DNA of 49,373 nucleotides from Panaeolus papilionaceus (taxonomy: Eukaryota; Basidiomycota; Agaricomycetes; Agaricales), in contig JADNRZ010000059.1 of assembly GCA_015501605.1 (NCBI GenBank), positions 1 through 49,373 of the forward strand. Reading direction: 5' to 3'. The position numbers and the translations under genes were made by a program. Within the stretch, counting starts at the first letter, position 1. Each line of letters begins with the position of its first letter. The notes beneath the pieces were generated by a model. The model did no database searches, was not told the origin of the DNA, and saw only the letters and a program-made list of their open reading frames with translations. Shown piece after piece: positions 20,274 through 30,271 of this stretch.

Positions 20274-22598
20274 CTACTCGCTATCTGCTACAGTCTTCTT
20301 CTTCCTCTCCTTTCGCTTCTCTTTTTCCTTGCTCTTCTCCTTCTCCTTTGCCCTCTCCTTTGCCTTCTCTGTAACTTTCTCCTTCTCCTTCCCCTTCCCC
20401 TTCTCCTTCTCCTTCTCCTTCTCCTTCTCCTTCTCCTTTCCCTTTCCCTTGTCCGCTTTTTTCTTCCCTTTGGACTTCTTCTGACTGCTCCCCTCTGCCT
20501 CAGCTTCCTCCCATGCCTCAGCTTCCTCCTCCTCTGCCTCCTCCTCTGCTACTTTCTTAAGCCAAGATGTGAGAAGCGATTGCAATTTTCCAGTACCTCC
20601 TTCAAAGATATCCTCCTCCTTTCCAGAGAGTGGTGTGTGCAAGTCTGTGTTGAGCCAGTCAAAGACCTTCTTGTGACGAGGATTGTTGCCATCAACAAGA
20701 GAAAACTTTGGCTTCCAGTAGCCATAGAAAGTGGTTTTGTTGTTGATAAGAGTAATGATGTCCTCATGAGTGGCCTTCAACTTGGAGGGCCATGTGCCAT
20801 TCTTCTTCTTTTTGTCCAGCAGCTCGACACTAGAGGTGATGAGTTTCCAGCGTTGGTAAGCCTGGTAGAGATTGGTAATTGGGCTCTTGTCATAGAGCCA
20901 GAGGATGTCGGTGGGCATGTTGAGATGATTGATGATCGCATGATCAACATCAGTGAGTGGAAGATCTTTAAGCGTTTCAGGAGGAGGATCAATGGACATA
21001 GCATACTCAGAGAGTGGAGAGTTTGGGGTCATAGAGCGCCTGCCTGCACTAGTAGAACGAGAGCGACTATGGAGAAGGTTTGGAACAGCTGACAAGGAAG
21101 GAGGAAAAATTTGAAAAGTGCTCTGAATATGCATGTATTAATTGGGATGAATGATATATTCCAAGTATTAGTGCTCACCATTAAGACATGAATCACCAAC
21201 TCCCCATCCTCTTCAAACCAGAGATCATCGTCAGGGTCTGCATAGTCTGCCTTGGTCATAACCGAATCATAGATTCCACATAAAACCCAAAAATTGCGAT
21301 TGCGGACAAAGAAGACTGCACGGGGTGTATCTAAAATTAGGAATAATTAGAAGAGTCACGATCCAAAATAAAATAGACATACTCTTTATGTAGGATAATT
21401 GGCTCTCCAACAACGTCAACACAGACTGAAGACTATACTCCTTAGCTGTAACCTTTGCTCGACAAGTTGGTGGCAGATCTAAACCAATTCCACTGGGATT
21501 TTCGGAACTGGTGTAAAGAGCGACCCATCGCTTGGGGTTACTTGCTGAAGAAATAGCAGGGGGAGGAGTATCGGTAATATCCTTTCGAGCGGCCTTCCCT
21601 CGGATAGTCCCGTCGGTAGTAGTTGACGCACCCTGAAGTTTATCTTTCTCAGTGAAGGTGTCCTCAAAGTCGTAGACATTGAGTTCATCAGAAACAGGAT
21701 TGTTGGAAAGGTTGGAAACCTCAGGAGCAATGTCAGGAGAGGCGTCAAGAGCAACACCAGGAGAGGTGTCAAGAGTGATTTCGTTAGAGGTGTCGATATC
21801 GAAAAAGTCGTCAAGAGCAGGAGAGTCCTCGTGCATAGGAACATCAACACTGGGAGCTGCAGCAGTCTCCTGGACCTCTACCTTCTTTGGATGGCGACGT
21901 GGTGGAGGACCAACAGGTATACCCATCTTCTTGAGACGATCTTTTGTCCTATAATATATATTAGTATAAATACTTGATGAAAATTCAAAATTTGTGACAT
22001 ACGCAAGAACATCCTTCGAAGTCGAATCAATTTTACCCTTGGATCTTTTTGCTCCTTTAGCAGGAGCCTTGGCTGCAGACGATCTGGCACACAGTTAGAT
22101 TGTACAGCGAATATCAAGAAGAGAAAATACATACTTCTTCTTCATTATGTTGGCTTTTCCTTTCTTGTCCTTCTCTGCTTCATCATCGTCATCGTCCTCG
22201 TCCTCCTCGTCCTCCTCATCCTCATCCTCATCCTCGTCCTCCTCTTTCTCTGCCTCATCATCATCATCATCATCATCATCATCTTCCTCTTCCTCAACAT
22301 CGTCATCGTCATCCTCTACCTCATCATCATCATCCACCCCTTCATCCTCTGCCTCATCAACTTCCATCTTATCCTCGTTCTCCCCTGTGTCCCCAACAAG
22401 CATTGCAACATCCCCATCCCCATCCTCATCCCCTTCATTTTCACCCTTTCGGGCTCTCTTGGCTTTGGCAGAATTTTCGAGAGAGGAGATAGCACGCTTG
22501 CGGCCGGGTTTGGTTGGACTCGGCTTAGCAGGCTTGGTAACAGAAGAATTTGCAGCTTTTTTTGCCTTAAGACGGGTGCTTGAACGTGGAGCAGACAT
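20274..22598 (-). CDS. Acidic/lysine-rich accessory protein of element C (five exons)
   Basis: Exons 22598-22135, 22083-22003, 21948-21383, 21330-21179 and 21122-20274 keep one frame and give 703 aa. The N-terminus is basic (SSTRLKAKKA...KPGRKR), followed by an almost pure Asp/Glu tract (about 75-140). The middle has PPPRRHPKK, a Ser/Asp-rich stretch and a compact part with AVFFVRNRNFWVLCGIYDS. The C-terminal part holds a helical region (DILWLYDKSPITNLYQAYQRWK), an EEAEE tract and a long KEKEKEKGK-type tail. I do not recognise the fold or any enzyme motif. The polar tails resemble histone- or nucleic-acid-binding chaperones, which is a guess. It lies tail to head with the transposase, about 50 bp apart, as a likely partner gene. 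Confidence 0.75.
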
Positions 22599-22830
22599 AG
22601 TTACAGCAGTGGTTTGTTAAGTTTGTTGGAGAAAATGTAGTGCATGCGTTGGTGGAAGCAGAAAGAAAGAGTTATCAACCGCGCATGGCATGAGTCAGTG
22701 ACATGCAGCGTTCCACGGATTGCTCACCCAATCCATCTATTTTTAGATTGCAGTGCGAGTTGATTAAAAAAAAAATTATATTAACTGTATCTAATCTACG
22801 ACATGAAGTACATTACAATTTAAATACAAG

Positions 22831-22997
22831 AACTCATTTCGCTACACCACTTCTGGTGTAGCGAAATGAGTTCAAGCTACGAAGGCCAAATGACATTGGC
22901 CTTTGTAGCTTTCGCGCGATGGATGGGCGCTAGTGTGCGTGAACAACACACACAACAACGCACGACCACCAACGCGTTTACGCGCGTTGGTGGTCGT
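22831..22997. repeat. Three consecutive hairpins
   Basis: 22831-22849 pairs perfectly with 22854-22872 (19-bp arms, 4-nt loop). 22875-22889 pairs with 22896-22910 with one G/A mismatch at a CpG. 22962-22976 pairs perfectly with 22983-22997 (15-bp arms, 6-nt loop). They lie 230-400 bp upstream of the accessory gene start. Confidence 0.9.
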
Positions 22998-23039
22998 CTG
23001 TGGTTGCATGCATCGTTCACGCGTGTGGTGTATGGCTGC

Positions 23040-23700
23040 GTTCACCCGTCACCATCCCGCCCGCGCCCCTTTACCCCATCCCATCCCCTCCCCGGCTCTT
23101 CGCGGCTATCTCCCCCTCCCGTCTCTTTGCGTCTCCCCTACCCTCGTATCGCGTCTCCCCTACTCTAGCGCCTACCCTCGCGTCGCGTCTCCCCCATCCT
23201 CGTGTCGCGTCTCCCTCCCCTACCCCTCGTGTCGCGTCTCGCCTCCCCTTGTCTGTGCTCGCCGACTCTCCTTCCCTCCTCTCCCCGTCTCGTCTTGTCT
23301 CCCCTCTCTCTCTTCTGCCCACCTCTTCCCTCCCCCCTACGTCTCGTCTGGTCTCCGCTACCCGATTCCCGCCTACCCCATCTCAACCCTCCCCGTCCCT
23401 GTTCGTCGTCGTCGTCGTTGATCGTTGTTCGTCGTGGTCGTCGTGGTCGTCGTTCGTCGTCGTCGCGGGTGGTGGATTGCGGTCATGGTGAGTCGAGGTG
23501 GTGGTGTGTGGTGGTCATGGTGTGTGGTGGTGGTGTTTGATGGTGGTGGTGGTGGTGGTGGGTCACGGGTCGTGGTCATGGCGGGTCGCGGTGGTGTGCC
23601 TTCCACGTGGCATGAGGTGGAGATGGCGTGGTGGGTGATTGTCGTGGCTCGCGACGACGGGGAGGGTGCGGAATGGTGGTGGGGATGGGTGATGGTGAAA
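23040..23700 (+). repeat. Strand-asymmetric pyrimidine tract followed by GTGG tract
   Basis: About 350 bp are nearly all C and T with recurring GTCGCGTCTCCC-like units. Then about 300 bp are dominated by GTGGT and TCGTCG words. The sharp switch of strand composition near 23400 is plain by eye. Confidence 0.8.
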
Positions 23701-24019
23701 GGAAGAAAGGAGAAGTAACGGATTGTCACATTGTGTGATGATTTGCGCACGGACCAAGCATGTGACATCACGTGATATTTTAACATTATTTTTCGGTATT
23801 ATATAATGAGCAGATAAGATAACGATAAGATAACGATAAGATAAGACTCGTAAAAAAACACGAAAAATCAAAATAAAATCAAAATAACTTGGAAAAAATC
23901 GTGGAAAATATTGTAAAATCAAAATAAAATTATATAGAGTATACAGAGACGTAATAAAGCTAAAATATGACAAAAAACAATTAATAAGCTTCATATAAAT
24001 TATTTGTCATAATATTATA

Positions 24020-24261
24020 CAGTAGGTCCCTACAGAGTCTGTAGGGATTTTCACAGATTAGAGTTCCTACCAAATCGATGGGACTCCCTAGGGACTGCAA
24101 CAATCTGTAGGGAGTCCCTAGGGACTCTACAGCCATTTCAAGCCAAACATGAAAATTGAATAGGAATAGGGAGTCCCTAGGGAGTCCCTAGGGATGCCTC
24201 TAAAAACACGCAGACTCCCTAGGGACTCCCTAGGGTACTCAGGGGAGAGTGTAAAGTACTC
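24020..24261 (-). repeat. Right terminal iterons of element C
   Basis: The same words as at the left end occur here: CCCTAGGG at least six times, GACTCCCTAGGGACT and TGTAGGGA. The end reads GTACCCTAGGGAGT inverted, then CAGGGGAGAGTG, then the target duplication. Confidence 0.8.
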
Positions 24262-24337
24262 GCCACAGGAATAGGATTGAATACTAAAGGGTGGTATGTA
24301 AATAGACGGAGAGTAGATATGGAGGGAAGGGAAAAGA

Positions 24338-25426
24338 TTAATGGATTCGTTGCCTATCCCACTCAGCAAATGAGGTATAGAGAAGGAACCAGAATGTTGA
24401 GGGTCCCTCCACTGGTTCAGTTTGAAAATCACGAGGGAGACGTCCACGGACCGCGATGATATGGTTGAGAACAGGGCGAAACTGACGACCACGAATATGA
24501 GGGAGGACGTAAAGCTGGATGTACTCCCGACGTTGTGTTATGTCAGCGAGCTCTTTGAGAACTGCCTTCATGGGCCTGCGCATTAACTCAGCCTGGACAG
24601 GGGGGAAAAGTCTGTGGAACATCATCTGCTGTAAGATGACAGCACGATAAAATCTCCGGCGTTTTAGGTTTCGAGTTGAGTTGGGATTTTCCACATCAGA
24701 GCCGTCGCTCACAATCCTGACGCGCTTACCGTCAACTTTGTGGTAGCGTGGAAGGAATGGGTTTATGATGTTCGTTTTCTTCCTGGTCGCAGCTGTAGCT
24801 TGATGTGTGCTCTTTCGAGGAAGACTCTGAGGCGCACGACCAAATTCGTACAGCTTTTGACGACGTTGAGCATTGGTGAGATTGAGGTGAGGATTTGGAA
24901 GAGGCGAATTGTCGGGATACGAGTGTGAAGGAGGGGGAAGGGAGGGAAGGGCTTCTGGAATATAGGGTAATGGGGTCTCAAAAAAGTCACGGCCAGGACT
25001 CTCCCCAGGCGATGCCGGAATTACAATGGCATTGTCTTGAGAGTTGCCCTCGCTTCGCATGAGCAGATCATAGAGTGATCCAGGACCACGGTCGATGCTT
25101 GAGCTAAGGTTGGCAGGCCTTTCATATTCATAAGATAGGCGAATGATCTTTCTGGATTTCACTGGTCGTGTCGAATGAATAGATGCGGCGGTGTGCGCAT
25201 CTTCACGTTTACGCTTTTGCTCCTCTGTTTGGGAAACACGACCAAGTCCTATAAACGGTGCCCCACACTTATGGGAAGAACGACGTTTTCCTGAAACATG
25301 ACCTCAGTGCTCAGCATGATACTACAGAGCGATCATTTCAAGGATGTATGACTTACCAAAGGTTGTCGCAGGTGGAATGTTCTCTGTATCCTTTGAGGTG
25401 TTAGGTGTGACATTTGGCAGCTGCAT
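24338..25426 (-). CDS. Unknown protein of element A (two exons at least)
   Basis: From the Met at 25426, exons 25426-25357 and 25290-24338 join in frame (GT-AG) to 340 aa. The frame is open a little further upstream to a splice acceptor at about 25488, so another 5' exon is possible. The protein has a Lys/Arg segment (EEQKRKRED), a proline/serine-rich middle (LPSLPPPSHSYPD) and an arginine-rich helical C-terminus (NLKRRRFYRAVILQQMMFHRLF and onward). I know no domain in it. Its stop codon lies only about 70 bp from the insertion point of element C, so the natural 3' end may be displaced. It is divergent from the gene at 25999, and both probably share the region 25430-25998. Confidence 0.55.
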
Positions 25427-25998
25427 GGATGGGATAGACGATGGGGTGCTAGAAGAAGTGAACTGTGAGTACAATGGGGTATTTGAAAAGAGAAAAATTC
25501 GCCTAGATATTAAGCAAGTGACTGTTCTGACTTCTGCTGGTCACTCTCAGATCTGATCTGAGAATGGACCCTTCTCCGTTTTTTTTTTAAAAAAAACACA
25601 TATATCTGTATCTGAATGGGGTGTTAAATCTTTTCAAGAAGACGCGCTTCAAAACGGCGCTGTTGACTATATCGGGTTCTGTATACAAATCTGGCTCAAA
25701 TCGAGTAGGTACAAGGTACACAGAAACCAAGTATTTGAGAACACTAACAAAACAGAATGAAACAGTTTCATTGTATCCACGTATCCTTCCAGACAGTTGC
25801 GACAAAACCTGCAGAAACCTCAACCTTTCTGGTATCCACTTACCCACTATAATATAGTCTTCAGCACCGTCACCCCATTCCCAGCCAGGAGGTGTCCACA
25901 TCAAGTCAAACACAAACCCGTCTAATGTGAGCATCCAAGTTACCCAGAGTTTCAGTCTCTTTATTGATTTAACATGTATAGACAGTCGCCTGAGATCA

Positions 25999-28561
25999 AT
26001 GCCAGCTCGCACCGCATTTCAGGGATCCAGAGCTCAGTTTATCCTCGACGCCAAACCCGAGTATGCCGCAGGTGTTATTGGGGGTTATGCCAAAGATGCC
26101 GTTGCAAGGATCCAGCGTCGTTATTTCAAGGTATACCCAATTGAGCTGCCGCACGAACAAGAGCCAAGTGAAGAGCACCTGAAGAACATCGATTACGATG
26201 CACTGGATGAAGAACTAGAACCTCCAAGCCCAGAGCTTCTTGATGACGAAGAGTACCAGAAGCAGTTGGCATTGTATGAAGCGCATCAACGATTGATTGT
26301 CTATAGAAAAGGGGTGAGCTCGTTATGCTCGATGTGTCTGGTCATGTGCTAATTTCCACGACTGCCCACAGCAAATCAGACGTCGTTTGTCCTATCTCTA
26401 CGGTCGCGACCACGATATGGACCCCAAAGATACTGGCGAATTTAGCCCACATCGAATTCTCCTCCACAAGTTGACTGGCGTAGGCTTGAAAAAGCCTCGT
26501 CAGAAAACCGCTTCAAATATCTGGCGACGATCCCATCGCGAAGAAATAGAGCAGGAGGCCATAGCTCGAGCTGGGCCTCTGAAGGGGAAGGCATTGCGCA
26601 AAAAGCTGGCCTCTCTACACGAGAAGGTTTCGTCTCAGATGTACGCGCGTTTAAATGCAGAGGAGAAGGAGGGATGGGATGCTTTGGCAAAGGAGGAGCA
26701 CGCCGTGGCACTGCAGCAATATCATGATGTCGTGGACAAACCGCCCTCGGAAACACCTGAAGACCGACAAAAGTACGTGTTTTTGCTTTGTAAATATCTG
26801 AAACGCATTGATTTATTTCTCCTTTCACTGTAATCAGGGTGATTCAAGGTCTCGCACAATTCGTCCAACCCATTCTTGACCTCATATGTGAGGCTACTGG
26901 TTGGAAGGCCACATTGATTGCTGGTGGACCCGAGCCCGCAGATAATGGTCTTTTGAATATTGTTAGGTGAGCTTTTCTTTTTATTACTGCCTTCTCGTTC
27001 TCGTCTATTGGTTCTAACAAGGTTTTAGTTTTCATTCAGGGACAACAAAAGGCGCCGTCAAGATGAATTTTGGGCGTAGTGAACAAGTTGCATACCAGAA
27101 GCATCTGGTACCTATCTACCACAGCTTTCTACGTAAATGTTACAGTAAGCTTCTTTAACCTTTTAACTAGTCTTTGCTAAACGTTGCTAATATGTAAATA
27201 TTTTCAGGTGTGGAAGAGTGTCGCGAGCGTGCTCTCCCAGTGGAAGAAGGATTTGAAACGTTGGAAGCTATGATGCAGAACAACGAATACGCAGCCACAG
27301 TTCACCGGGAGGTTACCCAGTGGAAAAGGTTACCGCCCCAGCTGTAAGCTCCTCGGAGGATTTGTCGCGACAAGGTGTCATGACTGGTACCACATCTCAC
27401 CCTCCGTTCTCCCATCCTCACTCACCACAGCCTCGTCGGTCTCGCTCTCCCACTCCTCGTCACTCTCGCTCTCCCACTCCTCGTCGGTCTCGCTCTCCCG
27501 CTCCTCGTCGGTCTCACTCTCCTCATCGGTCTCGCTCTCCCGCTCCTCGTCGGTCTCACTCTCCTCATCAGTCTCGCTCTCCCACTCCTCGTCACTCTCG
27601 CTCTCCCACTCCTCGTCGCTCTCAGTCTCGTTCTCGTTCTCCATCACCGTGCCTCTCTCGTTCTCCATCACTGCGTCTTTCTCGCTTGTGTTCTCCCCAA
27701 CCTCGTCCCACTCTAGTCGCCCATGGTCCATCATTACCCCTGCTCTCTACCTCAGCCAATTCCCAAACCCAGCCTCTTCAAGACTCCAGCTTGGTGCAAC
27801 TCCCATCTCGCCCCAATCCAGTCCTGAATGAGCAATCGCCCAAAAGACCAGATCAAGTAGCGAAGAAGCGTTCTATGTTGGACTCGGACAGAGAAAACAG
27901 AGAGACCAGGTCAAGCCCAACCAAGAAGCGACGAATCGCACAGACAGGAGGCGAAAATTCGTTAGCTGGACATACGACACCTGTGATTGCACCCCATTCA
28001 AGTCATCACATTGAACCCGGTTCATCATCGGCACAGCCTTCGTCCCTGGCTTCCTCTGCACCTCTTCCGAAGTGGTTTAGCCAGTCCTACAAGTACTTCA
28101 GTCAAGGCTCCTCAGCACTTGATTTTACCCCGTCCACAGTGTTGGGCACGGCTTGGGAGGATTTGCTCACGGAGTGGGCAGTGTTTGAGAAGCGGTTTAA
28201 TTACGCCGAGACTGGGCGACTTCCAGCAAAGCATCGTCCATCCACCGTCTCTGAGTGGATCAAGAACGCACGTTCAGACAAATGGCGTCCCTCTAAAAGA
28301 CCCAACCTCTTGCAATATAGGAACACATTTCAGACGTGGTGGATTTCCATGCAACCTGAATGGAGATTGGATAATGGTTCAATTGTGGAGCACAATGTGG
28401 AAGGGGATTGGGGGGTACTGAAGGTGTCAGGGGTGAACGGTTTGTTGAGTGTGGTGGCTGCATTGTTTTTCTGGGGCATCCACACCTACAGCTCTTCTGA
28501 AGAGCTTTCTCACTGGAAACGTGCAGTTCTATCCTGCTCAACTGTTCTTCGTCATTTGTAA
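25999..28561 (+). CDS. Two-module agaricomycete TE-cargo protein with RS-like linker
   Basis: Exons 25999-26313, 26372-26772, 26838-26966, 27029-27144 and from 27208 onward hold frame through SVEECRERALP. A further intron at about 27312-27430 (donor GTTACC, weak) would join in frame to 28561 (731 aa). Without it translation stops at 27347. The N-terminal module (about 105-330) has HMG-like basic helices (RRRLSYLYGRDHD, SSQMYARLNAEEKEGW) and the phrase TGWKATLIAGGPEP. A linker of about 18 SRSP/T-type repeats follows. The C-terminal module (about 560-731) carries PKWFSQSYKYFSQ, WEDLLTEWAVFEK, WWISMQPEWR and GVNGLLSVVAALFFWG. Proteins with these two modules are, to my memory, numerous in agaricomycetes and of unknown function. 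DNA or chromatin binding is a guess. Confidence 0.65.
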
Positions 28562-28794
28562 ATCTTTGAGTTGACTCCTTTTTTCATCATGTTTCATTGT
28601 TTTTTTAGTGGTTGTGTGCGCTTTTGTTAGTCTTTATATTATATATTAAATAATTAGATTTTGCTTCTGGTTTTCATTCTGGCTTCAATACTTATGAATT
28701 CAATTTATTTGAACATCTCTGATGCTGTGTGTTAGCTTTGTCTCAACAAATGGTTTACATTGTGGTAAGCAGAAATGATAAGGCTGGACCTTTT
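28562..28794. other. 3' flank inside element A, nothing seen
   Basis: This is an AT-rich stretch between the last gene of A and its right TIR. It contains no frame, repeat or RNA gene that I can support. Confidence 0.6.
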
Positions 28795-29431
28795 TTTAAA
28801 ATTATTAATAATTAATAATAATAGAATTTGTTTCGTTATTATTTATTTTGATGTTAAGTAAGAGATAAGATTTAAGATAAGATGAGATAACGACATTGTG
28901 ATCCGAGTTTCATCAAAATAATATGAAGTACATCCAACCACCCCCCGCTGCATCCACCCATTCCCGCCCTCGTTGGGCAGCACTAATGGTCGGGATTAAT
29001 GTAAATATATTTATTATATCTAGTATACACTCCCGCCCCATGATTTGAGCACCCATACCTATCCCAGAGCCTAACCGCTCAAAAATTGAGTGTGTTCTAT
29101 TTATAGAATGTCATCCAAAGTGCCCCGCCTGCATCCACCCCCTCCCGCCATCTTGCAAAGGGGGAAACACCATAATTATAATTAAAATATATATTGCTAC
29201 CCATTATATACCCTACCCCGCCGTTTTCCCTACCCAATCCCGCCCAACAGTGAGCAACCCATCCCGCCCACCAAGAAGAGCACTGTTTACCTATATTTAC
29301 CATCTCCCCCTACCCCGGCTGATGCTGGCACCCTACCCGGGCATTTTTTCCCAATAGCAGAGACAAAAAGCCAACTGGCAAAGTTTGCCAGTTGGCAGCC
29401 CAGATGCATCAGCCTAGTTTGCCAGTTGGCA
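28795..29431 (-). repeat. Element A, right terminal inverted repeat
   Basis: Reverse complement of 8816-9455. Only a few differences are seen (for example one substitution 17 bp from the tip and a short G-run length change). It joins gypsy gag directly at 29432. Confidence 0.88.
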
Positions 29432-30230
29432 TATATTGATATAGATTGCCAGCTACAATAGGTGGACTGTAAGACTCGATGTGTGAGGGATCGAAACGTT
29501 GGTTTATGATTGTGATGACGTTCTTGATCGCTGGGGGGTTCGAGATCTGGGTATTGGCGGCAGGTAACTTGGAGACCACGAACTGACGCGTATTTTTAGG
29601 GAGACCTATCAAAAATTTAAACCTCATTTCAGCATCGTCAATAACGGAATCATGAAGAAGCTGGTGGGCGAGGGTAACGTAGCCTCGGTGGTAACGATCC
29701 AGGTCCGCTCTGGTGGCGAAGTCTCGTCCTCTCGCAGAGTCTCGGATGAAGCTGCGGAGTTGTTCCAGGCTGGCCTTGGGAGGTAAGTCTTCAGCTCCGT
29801 ACAGTTCTATGAAGAGCTCCTTGGTGGCTTTCCAGTCGACTCCTGCGAGAACGGGATTGTATCGAATCACAGCTTTGACTTCATCGGTGCAATACTTGGC
29901 GATGAGCTTTGGTAGTTCGGTTTCTGGGAGTGCAGTGACCCTGGCGTGGTGTTCAAGGGTGTCGAGGAAGTCGTTGACATACTTTCCATCGAAGAGTGGC
30001 GCTGACGAGGACCGAGGGACTGGTAGCGCGCGAATCTGAGTGAAAGCTGTTGGAGTCGGGGTGGTTCCTGTGGGAGGTGTGGCTCCTGTTGAAGGCGCGG
30101 TAGGGTTGTTGCCAGGTGGCAGGGGTATAGGGGTATTAGGAGGTGAGTTGGCCATTGTAGCGCTCGCCGTTGGTATGGGAGTGGGATAGAAAGGTAGTTG
30201 AGGGAGGAAAGAGTTTATGATGAAGGACAA
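29432..30230 (-). pseudogene. Ty3/gypsy gag, N-terminal half, cut by element A
   Basis: The frame starts at 30230, or at the second Met MANSPP near 30155. A proline/threonine-rich head is followed by the gag capsid-like domain with PLFDGKYVNDFLDTLEHHA, the ELYGAED region and FLIGLPKNTRQFV. The frame ends within a TIR-derived MPTGKLG, with true gag ending at about NLYQY. The remainder of gag is at 6963-8815. The capsid would package the element's RNA, but the split prevents a full product. Confidence 0.85.
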
Positions 30231-30271
30231 ATGATAAGTTTAACACTCAGCGGAAGGTTTCTTCTGCTATC

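Larger units (their letters stand above)
22599..24019. other. Non-coding right part of element C
   Basis: No gene is seen in 1.4 kb. The stretch holds the presumed promoter of the accessory gene, a run of three hairpins (22831-22997), a pyrimidine-rich tract (about 23040-23400), a GTGG-rich tract (about 23400-23700) and an AT-rich end with repeated GATAAGATAAC. The open frames in the tracts are low-complexity artefacts. Confidence 0.7.
17809..24261. mobile_element. Element C: 6.45-kb KDZ-type (CxC5/CxC6) DNA transposon nested in A
   Basis: A perfect 8-bp duplication, GCCACAGG, flanks it at 17801-17808 and 24262-24269. The ends share (C/G)AG(A/T)ACTT followed, after two variable bases, by CACTCTCCCCTGA and TACCCTAGGGAGTCCC. 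An 8-bp duplication fits the KDZ superfamily. It carries its own transposase (18070-20226) and a second gene (20274-22598), both on the minus strand, and has CCCTAGGG iterons at both ends. It appears complete and recently inserted. Confidence 0.9.
8816..29431. mobile_element. Element A: giant KDZ transposon carrying a TET/JBP gene
   Basis: The ends are TGCCAACTGGCAAACT and its inverse. The TIRs are about 0.64 kb (8816-9455 and 28795-29431) and differ by only a few bases, which points to recent insertion. The cargo is a KDZ transposase (minus, 9487-13193), a TET/JBP dioxygenase (plus, 13427-15497), a small basic-protein gene, a 340-aa unknown gene, a 731-aa two-module gene and the nested element C. 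Both flanks are gypsy gag in the same orientation and frame, so the insertion split that gene. I see no perfect target duplication. KDZ elements with TET/JBP genes are known from Iyer and co-workers' work on fungal genomes. Confidence 0.9.

Noticed and set aside
22100..22620. Poly-Ser and His/Pro-rich frames on the plus strand
   Set aside because: They are the antisense of the acidic exon of the accessory gene at 20274-22598.
22866..23786. Several 80-160-codon frames in the C/T and GTGG tracts
   Set aside because: Low-complexity DNA is open in many frames. There is no start context, splice plan or domain.
27378..27734. Acidic ESDEEW-type repeat protein on the minus strand
   Set aside because: It is the antisense of the SRSP repeats in the gene at 25999-28561, whose outer modules are recognisable on the plus strand.
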